The translations under genes were made by a program, and so were the position numbers. A DNA stretch of 64,000 bases from Gammaproteobacteria bacterium (lineage in GTDB: Bacteria; Pseudomonadota; Gammaproteobacteria; Chromatiales; Chromatiaceae). Below the pieces are notes generated by a model. The model saw only the letters and a program-made list of their open reading frames with translations. It ran no database searches and was not told where the DNA came from. The stretch is taken from contig JAGRGP010000001.1 in NCBI GenBank assembly GCA_020445415.1, positions 28,544 to 92,543 of the forward strand, written 5' to 3'. Shown in pieces: positions 29,016-38,011 of this stretch. Every line of letters starts with the position of its first letter. Position 1 is the stretch's first letter.

Positions 29016-29612
29016 ATGGTGGGGCGCAGCAAGGTACCGCGCAGGCAAGTCATTCTGGAAGCGTTGGCGGGCGAACTGGAGAAGAGCCCCGGCGGCAGGA
29101 TAACGACAGCGGCATTGGCTCGGGCCACTGGGGTCTCCGAGGCGGCGCTCTACCGTCATTTTGCCAGCAAAGCGAAAATGTTCGAAGGTTTAATAGCATT
29201 TGCGGAAGAGAGCGTATTCGCGCGGATCAATCAGATCCTTGCGGGAGAGAAATCCACCCGCGCCCGCTGCGCCAAGGTCCTCTATCTGTTACTCGCCTTT
29301 GCCGACCGGAATCCGGGAATTACCAGGGTGCTGCTGGGGGATGCGCTGGTAGGGGAACAGGCGCGCCTACATGCCCGGGTCGAGCAGTTTTTCGCTCGAA
29401 TCGAGACGCAGTTAAAGCAGATCTTGCGGGAGTCCCGAATGCGGGAGGGAGAGCATCGCAATCCCAACGATATAGAACGTGGTGCTACCCTTATGCTGGC
29501 GCTGGTCGAGGGGCGTATGCACCGCTACCTCAGAACCCGCTTCAAGGTTTCTCCGCTGGAGAAGTGGGACGGGGAGTGGGGGTTGATCGAGCCGGCCCTG
29601 TTTCCGGATTGA
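29016..29612 (+). CDS. slmA: Nucleoid occlusion factor SlmA
   Basis: The 198-residue TetR-family protein matches SlmA, which binds DNA and blocks FtsZ ring assembly over the nucleoid. The helix-turn-helix is in TAALARATGVSEAALYRHF (about 33-51), and the C-terminal regulator domain has RVLLGDALVGEQARL. The start is the ATG at 29016 just after argB. Its 3' end overlaps the convergent DUF4124 gene by 71 bp, which is longer than usual. Confidence 0.93.
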   Translation: MVGRSKVPRRQVILEALAGELEKSPGGRITTAALARATGVSEAALYRHFASKAKMFEGLIAFAEESVFARINQILAGEKSTRARCAKVLYLLLAFADRNPGITRVLLGDALVGEQARLHARVEQFFARIETQLKQILRESRMREGEHRNPNDIERGATLMLALVEGRMHRYLRTRFKVSPLEKWDGEWGLIEPALFPD

Positions 29613-30609
29613 CTTTGCCTGCCGCCGTATCATCGATCAGGAAATTCCGAAAGCCAGTTCGGATCCCGTCCACAGCCTCGGTTTTACAAAAATCTTTTCC
29701 CCGTGGGGATTCTTTGCACTGCAGATCCATGAACAGGCGGACATCCGCCACATCCTTTTCCTCGATACGGGACACCGTGATACTGATATCGTCGTCCTTG
29801 GCGGGAGCTGCGGTCATGATGATGCTTGCTGCTAGTAACTGCATGCGGGTAGTGGCGTGCTGGCGGACATAGCGCTCTGCTTTCTCCCATAGCTGGTCGC
29901 ATTGCTCCGCGCTACCGCAGACCACCACGGTCTCGAGCAAGGTGTAGGTCTTAGCCGCGTTTTCCTGCTCATCGGTATCGGGATTCAGGTTCTTCAACTC
30001 CCGAAACCGTTTTAGATCAGTGTTGTGTTTTTCCCGGATTAGCTCTTTGGCCTGCTCTTTGTGGATAATCTCCGCATAGTTGTCTTTCAGCTGATTGCGG
30101 GTGCGTTCGATCTCCTTGAGGTGGTTCTTAGAGATGGTCTGACCCCGGCGTTCCGAGTCGGCGGCTTGCCGCTGCAGTGCTTCCAGGTTCTGTTTCAATC
30201 GGCGTATGTTGCTGCGTACGATCTGGATCGACGTGTCGATGGAGTTCAACTTGCCATCCCGGGTGAGGATGATGTCGTCCTCGTACCGAAAGGTGCGCAA
30301 TAATACCCGGTCTCGCTCCCGTTGTTCTTCGATAAGCCGCTGTTCGTGTTCCTTGAGGCGCTGCAGCTCCGCCTCCTTGGCAAGCTCTTCGGCGGTTTTG
30401 GCCGCCTCGGTGTGTTCGGTTTCCAGGCCCCGACTATCCAGAATACTCCGTGCTTGATCTATATGCTCGGCGGGCACCCGATCCGAGTAGTGCACGGTGC
30501 CGTCGCTGTCCACCCAGCGGTAGGTCTTGGCGTGCACGCCGGAAATGATCCCCGACAAGGCGCTGGTCAATAACACGGCTGGAATAAGATTTTTCGTAGC
30601 TAAAGGCAT
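29542..30609 (-). CDS. DUF4124 domain protein with coiled coil
   Basis: The 355-residue protein has a signal peptide (cleavage after VHA, residue 27), a short DUF4124 domain (about 28-50, YRWVDSDGTVHYSDR), then a long charged coiled coil (about 65-215) and a C-terminal region with several cysteines. The last about 24 residues are Pro/Thr-rich and overlap slmA antisense by 71 bp. DUF4124 proteins are periplasmic or membrane-attached and of unknown function. It converges on slmA and follows pyrE on the same strand with a 76-bp gap. Confidence 0.8.
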   Translation of the reverse strand: MPLATKNLIPAVLLTSALSGIISGVHAKTYRWVDSDGTVHYSDRVPAEHIDQARSILDSRGLETEHTEAAKTAEELAKEAELQRLKEHEQRLIEEQRERDRVLLRTFRYEDDIILTRDGKLNSIDTSIQIVRSNIRRLKQNLEALQRQAADSERRGQTISKNHLKEIERTRNQLKDNYAEIIHKEQAKELIREKHNTDLKRFRELKNLNPDTDEQENAAKTYTLLETVVVCGSAEQCDQLWEKAERYVRQHATTRMQLLAASIIMTAAPAKDDDISITVSRIEEKDVADVRLFMDLQCKESPRGKDFCKTEAVDGIRTGFRNFLIDDTAAGKVNPETGPARSTPTPRPTSPAEKP

Positions 30610-30685
30610 TCGTGAGTGTCGGCAGCTATGAGGCTTTAAGTACTATCGTTACCAAACGAGGATTATTTAGGGTTAGTCCAGTTAA

Positions 30686-31330
30686 TCACTCCACTCCATA
30701 GGTCGTTTGGTAGGTTTCGATACTTCGGAGCGACTCCGCCGACTCCGGCTTATCCCGAAGGTAGTCGACAATGTGTTCGAGTTTAACGATGGCAGCCACC
30801 GGAATCCCAAAATCCTGCTCGACTTCCTGAATCGCAGACCGTGCTTCAGTGCCGCGCTCTTGTCGGTCGAGAGCGATCACTACTCCGCCGGGGGTAGCCT
30901 GTTCCCGGGAGATGATATCTATTGACTCACGGATCGCGGTGCCGGCGGTGATGACATCGTCTACAATCATCACCCGGCCGGTGAGGGAGTGCCCCACGAT
31001 ACTTCCGCCCTCGCCATGGTCCTTCGTCTCTTTGCGGTTGAATGCGTAGGGAACATCGATACCGTGCTGCCGGTAGAGTGCCGCAGCGGTAACGGCAGCT
31101 AGAGGAATGCCCTTGTAAGCGGGACCGAACAATAAATCGAATTCGATCCCGGAATCGATGATTGCCCGGGCGTAGAAATCTCCTAACCTGGCTAAGCTGG
31201 CGCCGGTATTGAACAGTCCGGCATTGAAAAAATAGGGACTGACCCGTCCTGATTTCAGGGTGAATTTCCCAAATCGGAGCACGCCCGTCTGCAGGGCGAA
31301 ATCAAGGAATTCGTATTGATAGTCGTGCAT
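30686..31330 (-). CDS. pyrE: Orotate phosphoribosyltransferase
   Basis: The 214-residue enzyme makes orotidine monophosphate in pyrimidine synthesis. The PRPP-binding motif [16 protein letters not shown] is intact, as are [10 protein letters not shown] and [11 protein letters not shown]. Size matches E. coli PyrE (213). In Pseudomonas pyrE is also near argB and slmA. No pyrimidine attenuator was evident upstream. Confidence 0.98.
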   Translation of the reverse strand: MHDYQYEFLDFALQTGVLRFGKFTLKSGRVSPYFFNAGLFNTGASLARLGDFYARAIIDSGIEFDLLFGPAYKGIPLAAVTAAALYRQHGIDVPYAFNRKETKDHGEGGSIVGHSLTGRVMIVDDVITAGTAIRESIDIISREQATPGGVVIALDRQERGTEARSAIQEVEQDFGIPVAAIVKLEHIVDYLRDKPESAESLRSIETYQTTYGVE

Positions 31331-31661
31331 TGTTTGAGAAACCCTCAGCTAGTGAGGTCTATTTTCCGCAGCTCTTTGATGGTATGCAAGATGCGGCTTT
31401 GGTAATCGGGCCGTGGTTCTCATCTGCGATTCGGCGAGAGCCTCTGCGCAAGGATAGTTTCCGGTTGCCACACGCCCAGATTGTGGCCTTCGGTTCCACT
31501 ACTCCCGGGTGAGGTTAGTGGCCGGAAGCGGCCTGATCTCGAAGTTCACCCAGAGGCGGCGGCAACCAGCCAACCGAATCTGGAGCAGAATATCAGGTAG
31601 GCGCGGCCTGTCGGCTAAGCAGGTATAATTTAGCAACCAATCTCAGGTCCGGAGGCCGGTA
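31331..31661. other. Intergenic region, no gene seen
   Basis: This 331-bp gap lies between the divergent pyrE and ampG genes. I see no credible protein or RNA gene. It holds the likely promoter elements of ampG (TATAAT at 31624-31629) and the GGAGG ribosome site at 31651-31655. Confidence 0.6.
31624..31629 (+). promoter_or_regulatory. Candidate -10 element of ampG
   Basis: TATAAT lies 38 bp upstream of the conserved AmpG N-terminus. No good -35 is found at 16-18 bp, so assignment is tentative. Confidence 0.35.
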
Positions 31662-31727
31662 ATCAACCAGGAAACAAAGAGCTGGCGTGAGTCACTGCGG
31701 GTATACACAAACCCGCGAGTCCTGGGG

Positions 31728-33023
31728 ATGATCTTCCTCGGTTTCTCGGCGGGCCTGCCATTTTTGCTGGTTTTCTCGACACTTTCGGCCTGGTTGCGAG
31801 ACGAGGGTGTCTCGCGGACTCTGATTGGATATTTCAGTTGGGTTGGCGTCACTTATTCCATCAAGGTCTTCTGGGCACCGGTCATCGACCGGTTACCGCT
31901 ACCCCTGCTGACCCGGCGGCTAGGAAGGCGACGCAGCTGGATGCTGGCAGCCCAAGTTGGGATTGCCGCGGGCCTGGTTGGAATGGCGTTCACAGATCCA
32001 ATTGCCAACACCTCCACTATTGCCATGTTTGCATTGATTGTGGCGTTTGCTTCCGCCACGCAAGACATCACGATAGACGCCTATCGTATCGAGTCGGTGA
32101 GCAGCAACCTGCAGGGAGCGATGGCGGCGACCTATGTTTTTGGGTATCGGGTGGCGCTGCTGACAGCGGGCGCTGGCGTATTCTACCTGGCGGAATTCAG
32201 CTCCTGGCCGGCTGCCTATCTGGTAATGGCGTTGTTGATGACGGTTGGTATGGCCACCACGCTGTTGATCCGGGAAACCTCAGCCTCTCCATTAGGCAGC
32301 GCTAGGTGGCTGGAGGCTCGAGTGGAGGATAAGCTCGGCATTGGGCGGCGATCAAATGGCCGGATGGTCCGATTAGCGGCCTGGTTTGCGGATGCGGTAG
32401 TTAGCCCGTTTGTCGATTTCTTTACACGGAACGGTCACTTGGCAATGACCATTCTATTGCTGATCGGACTCTACAAGGTTAGCGATATCACCATGGGGGT
32501 GATGGCCAATCCCTTCTATTTGGACCTGGGTTTCAGTAAGACACAAATAGCCGATGTCACCAAGATCTTCGGGTTTTTCATGACCATTGCCGGGGCGGCG
32601 CTGGGTGGGGTATTGGTGGTTCGGTACGGAATCATGCGGCCCCTTCTGCTAGGCGCGGTCATGGTGATGCTGACCAACTTGTTGTTCGCTTTGCTGGCGG
32701 TTACCGAACCCTTGGTATGGCGGTTAGCACTGGTAGTCAGTGCTGATAACCTTAGCGGTGGGATTGCCACTTCGGTCTTTATCGCCTATTTATCGAGCCT
32801 GACCAATACTGCCTACACGGCGACTCAGTATGCGCTGTTCAGTTCATTGATGACCCTGCCGGCAAAGTTGCTGGGAGGCTTTTCCGGCGTGATAGTGGAT
32901 GGTTACGGTTATCCCTCCTTCTTCGTCTACGCAGCGCTAACCGGACTTCCCGCCATCTTTCTGGTGGCTTATTTGTTGGCGAATCAACCGCTTGGAGCTG
33001 CCGGGCGAGACGGGCCGAATTGA
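31728..33023 (+). CDS. ampG: AmpG-type muropeptide permease (MFS transporter)
   Basis: The 431-residue product is a major-facilitator transporter of the AmpG group, which imports anhydromuropeptides for wall recycling. About 12 membrane segments are predicted, and LGFSAGLPFLLVFSTLSAWL is characteristic. The first ATG is at 31728, but the frame is open upstream and encodes SWRESLRVYTNPRVLG, the N-terminus usual in the family. That segment has no ATG, GTG or TTG. GGAGG at 31651-31655 is spaced correctly for an ATC at 31662, so the true start may be non-canonical and the protein about 453 residues. Confidence 0.9.
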   Translation: MIFLGFSAGLPFLLVFSTLSAWLRDEGVSRTLIGYFSWVGVTYSIKVFWAPVIDRLPLPLLTRRLGRRRSWMLAAQVGIAAGLVGMAFTDPIANTSTIAMFALIVAFASATQDITIDAYRIESVSSNLQGAMAATYVFGYRVALLTAGAGVFYLAEFSSWPAAYLVMALLMTVGMATTLLIRETSASPLGSARWLEARVEDKLGIGRRSNGRMVRLAAWFADAVVSPFVDFFTRNGHLAMTILLLIGLYKVSDITMGVMANPFYLDLGFSKTQIADVTKIFGFFMTIAGAALGGVLVVRYGIMRPLLLGAVMVMLTNLLFALLAVTEPLVWRLALVVSADNLSGGIATSVFIAYLSSLTNTAYTATQYALFSSLMTLPAKLLGGFSGVIVDGYGYPSFFVYAALTGLPAIFLVAYLLANQPLGAAGRDGPN

Positions 33024-33044
33024 CTGTGCCGAGGAGAGCGTAAA

Positions 33045-33722
33045 TTGTTTGAAACGGCTTATATGGCCGCCTTTGCCGCGGGGCTGCTTGGCGGGGTGCA
33101 TTGCGTTGGTATGTGTGGCGGGATCGTGGGGGCGCTTACCTTTGGCCTCGCGGATAATCGGCGCATGAAATTGACAGATTCCATGCCGTATCAGTTAGCT
33201 TACAACGCCGGAAGGATCTTCAGCTATGTGCTCGCCGGTGGGCTGATGGGCGGGCTGGGCATGTTGCTCGCGCAATTGATGCCGGTGTATTACGCCCAGC
33301 GAGTGTTGCTAGCGATTGCCGGCGTCTTCATGGTGTTGCTCGGATTTTATCTCGCTGATTGGTGGCGGGGCTTGAGTGTTATCGAGCGTCTGGGTAGCCG
33401 CATCTGGCAAAGGATAGAACCGGTTGCCCGCAGGATGTTACCGGTACGCTCGGTTTGGCAGGCCGCGAGCGTCGGAATGCTCTGGGGCTGGCTCCCTTGT
33501 GGCTTGGTCTACAGTATGCTCGTGATGGCGGTGTCTGCCGGGAGTGCGCTGGAGGGTGCGGGAGTGATGCTGGCATTTGGGTTGGGTACCTTACCGAACT
33601 TACTGGCGATCGGCGCCCTCACGGGTGCGATGGCCCATCTGTCCCGCTCGGCCTCCATGCGGCGGGTGGCCGGTGTATCGGTTGTTTTGTTGGGCCTTTA
33701 CACGTTGTGGCAGGCTTGGTAA
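33045..33722 (+). CDS. TauE/SafE-family membrane protein
   Basis: The 225-residue integral membrane protein has about six hydrophobic segments and two metal-like motifs, HCVGMCGG at 19-26 and GWLPCG at 148-153. This is the COG2836 branch of the sulfite exporter TauE/SafE group. In many bacteria it lies near cbb3 oxidase or copper genes and may handle metals, but here none are adjacent. It begins at a TTG (33045), with GAGGAG 8 bp upstream. The DUF72 gene starts 2 bp after the stop. Confidence 0.82.
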   Translation: MFETAYMAAFAAGLLGGVHCVGMCGGIVGALTFGLADNRRMKLTDSMPYQLAYNAGRIFSYVLAGGLMGGLGMLLAQLMPVYYAQRVLLAIAGVFMVLLGFYLADWWRGLSVIERLGSRIWQRIEPVARRMLPVRSVWQAASVGMLWGWLPCGLVYSMLVMAVSAGSALEGAGVMLAFGLGTLPNLLAIGALTGAMAHLSRSASMRRVAGVSVVLLGLYTLWQAW

Positions 33723-33724
33723 CC

Positions 33725-34210
33725 GTGGCGGGGCGGCTGGTGATTGGTGCCAGAGGCTGGGACCATCCCCAGTGGGCAGGATCGTTTTTTCCTGACGATC
33801 TGCCCGAAGATTGGCGGTTGACGTACTATTCCAATGAGTTTAGTGGCGTCTTGGTACCGGTATCGCTATGGCGGGTGGCAGATGCCAAATCAGTGCGCGC
33901 TTGGAAGGAAGCGGTGGCTGAGGAGTTTCTGTTCTACCTAGAATTCGGTACTGCTGAGGATTACCGGCACGTGGAGCGCACGAGACAGTCTTTGCATCCC
34001 CACTTTGGTGGGCTGGTGCCACCAGGCCCTAATATTATGCATGCCAACGAGCCTTGGGATTTACGGAAATTGGGGCAACGGTTGACACAGCTGGCGGGTG
34101 AAACGGGGGGCGCCGCTGAATTTGCACCCGGGTTCTTTCTGGCCGGGTATCCCCCCGACATCGCGCGTTTACGCGAAGTGCGTCTGCTGACGGATTTGCT
34201 GATGCTGTAG
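33725..34210 (+). CDS. Short DUF72 (YecE-like) protein
   Basis: The 161-residue product starts at the GTG at 33725 and has the DUF72 N-terminal pattern LVIGARGWDHPQW and LPEDWRLTYYSN. Family members are TIM-barrel-like and usually 230-290 residues, so this form is short. Function is unknown. A longer in-frame extension upstream (to 33455) lies within the TauE/SafE gene and is not coding. The 2-bp gap to that gene suggests coupling. Confidence 0.75.
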   Translation: MAGRLVIGARGWDHPQWAGSFFPDDLPEDWRLTYYSNEFSGVLVPVSLWRVADAKSVRAWKEAVAEEFLFYLEFGTAEDYRHVERTRQSLHPHFGGLVPPGPNIMHANEPWDLRKLGQRLTQLAGETGGAAEFAPGFFLAGYPPDIARLREVRLLTDLLML

Positions 34211-34301
34211 TTTCAAGCCACCTAGGGTTACTTGACGCTGTTGGCCGCCAGGGAGAGAATCAGACCCTTTATACTGGCTGCAAGCGGGGCAGCGATTCCC
34301 C

Positions 34302-35111
34302 ATGGGAACCGAAAAAAATCTAGTCACTATCAAGGGACTTCATTATTCCCGCGGGGACAAGGTGATATTCGATGGCGTGGATATCGAGATTCCGAGGGGT
34401 GGGATCACCGCTATCATGGGGCCAAGCGGAACCGGTAAGACGACGCTGCTGAAGCTCATCGGCGGGCAGCTTCGCCCGGCGGCGGGAACCATTCATGTTG
34501 ACGGTGAAGATGTGCACCGGTTGAGCAGCAGTGAGCTTTATAAACTGCGCATCAAGATGGGGATGCTGTTTCAGACGGGAGCGCTGCTCACCGATATCAG
34601 TGTTTTCGACAATGTGGCCTATCCGTTGCGGGAACACACCAACCTTCCTGAGTCCATGATCCGCAAGTTGGTGCTGCTCAAGTTGGAGGCCGTGGGGCTG
34701 CGAGGGGTGTGGAAGCAGATGCCGAATCAGCTTTCGGGGGGGATGGCAAGGCGGGTAGCGTTGGCGCGGGCGATCGCCCTGGATCCGATGATGATCATGT
34801 ACGACGAGCCATTTACCGGACAGGACCCGATCTCCATGGGCGTCCTGATCGAGTTAATCCGCGCACTGAATGATGCCAGCGGATTGACTAGCGTTATCGT
34901 TTCTCATGATGTGGAGGAGACCGCGAGTATCGCCGATCTAGTTTATGTCATCGCCAATGGCAGGGTTGTTGAATGCGGTGGCTCCAAGGAGATTCTGGGA
35001 TCAAGTAACGCGTGGACCCGGCAGTTCATGCGCGGGCTGGCGGATGGACCGGTGCCTTTTCACCAGGATGCCCCACCCTTGGTTGAAGATCTCCTGGGGG
35101 GCGGTCAGTGA
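34302..35111 (+). CDS. mlaF: MlaF, ATPase of the Mla lipid transporter
   Basis: The 269-residue ABC ATPase powers the MlaFEDB complex, which moves phospholipids between the inner membrane and the periplasmic carrier MlaC to keep the outer membrane asymmetric. Walker A GPSGTGKTT, signature LSGGMARR and Walker B MIMYDEP are present. A TATACT -10-like hexamer is at 34270-34275, but no fitting -35 was found. It is the first of five genes transcribed together. Confidence 0.97.
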   Translation: MGTEKNLVTIKGLHYSRGDKVIFDGVDIEIPRGGITAIMGPSGTGKTTLLKLIGGQLRPAAGTIHVDGEDVHRLSSSELYKLRIKMGMLFQTGALLTDISVFDNVAYPLREHTNLPESMIRKLVLLKLEAVGLRGVWKQMPNQLSGGMARRVALARAIALDPMMIMYDEPFTGQDPISMGVLIELIRALNDASGLTSVIVSHDVEETASIADLVYVIANGRVVECGGSKEILGSSNAWTRQFMRGLADGPVPFHQDAPPLVEDLLGGGQ

Positions 35112-35163
35112 ACTCCGAAGCCTATCATCCCGGGTGGCGATCCCTAGGGGTTGAGGTGCGGGG

Positions 35164-35964
35164 ATGACCGCGCCGGTAAAGGCACTGATGGATCAGCTTG
35201 CCCGGCTGGGGAGGAGTGGGGTCGGCGTGCTGGAGCACTTGGGCCGCGCGCACTTATTGCTGCTATCCATCCTGGGAGGATTGGGTGATTTGGTGCGCCG
35301 CCCCCGATTGCTGCTTATCCAGTTGTTTTCGGTCGGGGTACTTTCCGCCTTGATCGTGGCGGTATCGGGTACCTTTGTCGGCATGGTGCTTGGGTTGCAG
35401 GGTTACTATATCTTGTCCCAGTTCGGCGCCGAACAGACCCTGGGTGTCATGGTGGCCGCTTCGCTGGTTCGGGAGCTTGGTCCGGTGGTTGCCGCCCTGC
35501 TGTTCGCTGGGCGCGCGGGTTCCGCGCTGACTGCCGAGATTGGACTGATGAAAGCCACCGAGCAGTTGTCAGGCTTGGAGATGATGGCAGTCGACCCCAT
35601 CAAGCGAATCCTGACTCCCAGATTTGCCGCAGGAATAATATCCATGCCCTTGCTGGCGGCCATGTTTAGTGCTTTGGGTGTGATGGGTGGATATTTTGTC
35701 GGGGTTGGGCTATTGGGTGTGGATGATGGCGCGTTTTGGTCCCAGATGCAGGCCAAGATCGATACCTATGATGATGTGCTGAACGGCGTTATAAAGAGCC
35801 TAGTGTTTGGCCTGGTCTGCACTTGGATTGCACTGTTTCAGGGATATGATGCGGATCCTACATCGGTGGGGGTGAGCCGCGCGACCACCCGTACGGTGGT
35901 GCACTCATCTCTGGCGGTGTTGGGGCTCGACTTCATTTTAACAGCACTGATGTTTGGAGAATAA
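35164..35964 (+). CDS. mlaE: MlaE, permease of the Mla lipid transporter
   Basis: The 266-residue inner-membrane permease belongs to the MlaE/TTG2B family. Conserved parts are [14 protein letters not shown] and the segment [20 protein letters not shown], a signature of this family. It begins 52 bp after mlaF, and mlaD follows at 4 bp. Confidence 0.97.
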   Translation: MTAPVKALMDQLARLGRSGVGVLEHLGRAHLLLLSILGGLGDLVRRPRLLLIQLFSVGVLSALIVAVSGTFVGMVLGLQGYYILSQFGAEQTLGVMVAASLVRELGPVVAALLFAGRAGSALTAEIGLMKATEQLSGLEMMAVDPIKRILTPRFAAGIISMPLLAAMFSALGVMGGYFVGVGLLGVDDGAFWSQMQAKIDTYDDVLNGVIKSLVFGLVCTWIALFQGYDADPTSVGVSRATTRTVVHSSLAVLGLDFILTALMFGE

Positions 35965-35968
35965 GCGG

Positions 35969-36448
35969 ATGAACCACGGCAGGACGATAGAGATACTGGT
36001 CGGTGCCTTCATGGCCGCGGGCTTCGTTGCGCTATTTTTTCTCTCAATGAAGGTCAGTAATCTGAGTGCGTCGGGAACTGGGAGCGGTTATGAAATCGAG
36101 GCACGTTTTGACAATATCGGCAGCCTCAAGGTGCGTGCTCCGGTGACCATGGCCGGGGTCAGGATCGGTCGCGTGAGTGCTATCAATTTTGATGCGCAGA
36201 CCTTTGAGGCGGTAGTAATCTTGCGGATTGAATCAGGCTACGAGGATGCAATTCCGGACGATACCTTCGCCAAGATCTTTACCGCCGGCTTGCTCGGTGA
36301 GCAATATGTCGGACTGGACGCCGGCGGTAGTCAGAACTTTCTTAAGGAAGGGGATAAGATTTCGCTCACTCAGTCTGCGCTTGTCCTAGAAGAGATCATC
36401 GGCCAGTTTCTGTTCAGCAAGGCAGAGGAGGGTGCTGCCCGTGAGTAA
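35969..36448 (+). CDS. mlaD: MlaD, substrate-binding MCE protein
   Basis: The 159-residue protein has one N-terminal membrane helix (about 9-27) and one MCE domain (about 35-125, with FDNIGSLKVRAPVTMAGVRIG). It forms the periplasmic hexameric ring of the Mla complex. The ATG at 35969 has TTTGGAGA upstream and is preferred to an in-frame TTG at 35954. It overlaps mlaC by 8 bp. Confidence 0.95.
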   Translation: MNHGRTIEILVGAFMAAGFVALFFLSMKVSNLSASGTGSGYEIEARFDNIGSLKVRAPVTMAGVRIGRVSAINFDAQTFEAVVILRIESGYEDAIPDDTFAKIFTAGLLGEQYVGLDAGGSQNFLKEGDKISLTQSALVLEEIIGQFLFSKAEEGAARE

Positions 36449-37055
36449 GGTAAGGGCACTATTGGGGGCGCTGTTGATGTTTATAGCGGCCTTTGTTATG
36501 TCGGCGCAGGTACGCGAGGATCCGCTGGAGGTGGTCAGATCCACGGCAGACCAGGTGTTGGAAAGGGTTGTTAGCCAGCGGGCTGAACTTGAGGCCGCTC
36601 CGAGGAAGGTCTACGAACTGGTTAATCAGATTGTGCTACCGCGATTTGATTTTACTTACATGTCACGGTTGGTATTGGGTAGATATTGGCAACGCGCCAG
36701 CACCACACAGCAACAGGAGTTCACCACGGAGTTCCGGGAACTGCTCGTACGTACGTACGCTACAGCGCTACTTAATTATTCTGGCCAGGAAATCGTTTAT
36801 TTGCCACTCCGCATGAATGCCGATGAAACCACCGTTAAGGTGAATACACGGGTTCAAGCGAGTGGGGCGCCTCCTATTCCCATCGACTACAGCCTCTATC
36901 TTTCGAGTAGCGGTCGCTGGTTGGTATACGATGTGGCCATCGACAACATTAGTCTGGTTTCTCAGTACCGCAACAGCTATGCCACCCAGATCAAGCGATT
37001 CAAAATGGACGGGTTGATCGATAACATGAAAAAGCTCAATCGCAAAGATGGCTGA
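36441..37055 (+). CDS. mlaC: MlaC, periplasmic lipid carrier
   Basis: The 204-residue protein has a signal peptide (hydrophobic core LLGALLMFIAAFV) and the MlaC/Ttg2D fold, which shuttles phospholipid between MlaA and MlaFEDB. The start is the GTG at 36441, 8 bp after GAGGAGGG. The end overlaps mlaB by 8 bp. The gene for the outer-membrane partner MlaA is not in the window. Confidence 0.93.
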   Translation: MSKVRALLGALLMFIAAFVMSAQVREDPLEVVRSTADQVLERVVSQRAELEAAPRKVYELVNQIVLPRFDFTYMSRLVLGRYWQRASTTQQQEFTTEFRELLVRTYATALLNYSGQEIVYLPLRMNADETTVKVNTRVQASGAPPIPIDYSLYLSSSGRWLVYDVAIDNISLVSQYRNSYATQIKRFKMDGLIDNMKKLNRKDG

Positions 37056-37359
37056 GGTGAGCGGGGCCCGGATAGAAGCGGTGAGCGCGGATCGGTTGCT
37101 GGTTTCCGGTGACCTGGTGTTCTCGACAGTCGGCGGATTGCTAGCGGCCAGCCGGTCGCTCATGGCTGCAACTCGGCAGCCAGTAATCGATCTTTCGGGA
37201 GTTCAGCGCTGTGACAGTGCGGGCTTGGCGCTGTTATTCGAGTGGCTGGAGATCGGGGCGATGCGTCACGCGCGGCCCGTGTTCGTCAATTTGCCTGCGC
37301 CATTGCTGGGAATCGCCCGGTTGAGTAATGCGGAGTCTCTGTTACCAGTGGGGGCCTGA
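37048..37359 (+). CDS. mlaB: MlaB, STAS-domain subunit
   Basis: The 103-residue STAS protein binds MlaF and is needed for stable MlaFEDB activity. The family's conserved segment is VIDLSGVQRCDSAGLALLFE. It overlaps mlaC by 8 bp and ends the mla operon. Confidence 0.93.
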   Translation: MAEVSGARIEAVSADRLLVSGDLVFSTVGGLLAASRSLMAATRQPVIDLSGVQRCDSAGLALLFEWLEIGAMRHARPVFVNLPAPLLGIARLSNAESLLPVGA

Positions 37360-37381
37360 GGCAAGGTGAAGTACGTCCAGG

Positions 37382-37447
37382 GGAGCGCGGTTGGGCGCTC
37401 CGGTGGAATTGGGCTACCTCCCCCTGTGTCGGATCTGCGTGCAGATC
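37382..37447. repeat. Two short perfect inverted repeats after mlaB
   Basis: GGAGCGC at 37382-37388 pairs with GCGCTCC at 37395-37401, and GATCTGC at 37432-37438 pairs with GCAGATC at 37441-37447. The two stems lie in the 223-bp gap between mlaB and the HIT gene. No T-run follows either, so they are not clear terminators. Confidence 0.4.
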
Positions 37448-37582
37448 GGGGATATGGCTACCAAATTTTCACTGCTGGTTTCGGGGTAATCGAAGGGATG
37501 GGATGCTGATTCCTGTGCAAGTTATCGATTCGATTCAGACAGCCCGATTCGGATAGCTTGGAGATGAAGCGGTGAGGAAACG

Positions 37583-38011
37583 ATGAACGCGACCATGAAA
37601 AAGTTTGGTGCTCCCGAAAGCCTGATCAAGGATTATGACCACTGGGTGGTCTTACTGCGTCCCGGACAGGTTACATTAGGTGCCCTGGTATTGGTTTGTA
37701 AGGATCCCGCCGCCCGCTTCTCGAAGGTAAGCCGTGACGCCTTCTGTGAGCTTCAGCTAGTTACGGCCGATCTCGAGGCTACCCTGGCGCGCCGCTTTCA
37801 ATTTGACAAGATCAACTATCTGATGCTGATGATGGTTGATCCCGACGTCCACTTCCATGTTTTACCCCGCTATCGGGAATCAAAGTGCTACGGTGACTGC
37901 TGGTTTACGGATCATGGCTGGCCTGGTCCTCCGGATCTGTCACAAAGTAACCCGGTAGACTCCAAAACAAAACACGTGTTGCTGGACGATCTGCGCGACA
38001 ATTGGCCCTGA
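37583..38011 (+). CDS. HIT-family protein with partly degenerate triad
   Basis: The 142-residue protein has a HIT-like fold with the segment VDPDVHFHVLPRY at 85-97. The expected HXHXH triad reads His90-Phe-His92-Val-Leu94, so the third His is Leu. Similar HFHVIPRY variants occur in other bacterial HIT proteins. The normal members are nucleotide hydrolases or transferases; activity here is unsure. The ribosome site GGTGAGGAAACG precedes the ATG. It sits where ibaG often lies between mlaB and murA. Confidence 0.8.
   Translation: MNATMKKFGAPESLIKDYDHWVVLLRPGQVTLGALVLVCKDPAARFSKVSRDAFCELQLVTADLEATLARRFQFDKINYLMLMMVDPDVHFHVLPRYRESKCYGDCWFTDHGWPGPPDLSQSNPVDSKTKHVLLDDLRDNWP

Noticed and set aside
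31330..31512. 60-residue plus-strand frame in the pyrE-ampG gap
   Set aside because: TTG start, no ribosome site and no family; treated as non-coding.
33455..33724. N-terminal extension of the DUF72 protein
   Set aside because: It runs within the TauE/SafE gene in another frame; the family pattern begins only after the GTG at 33725.
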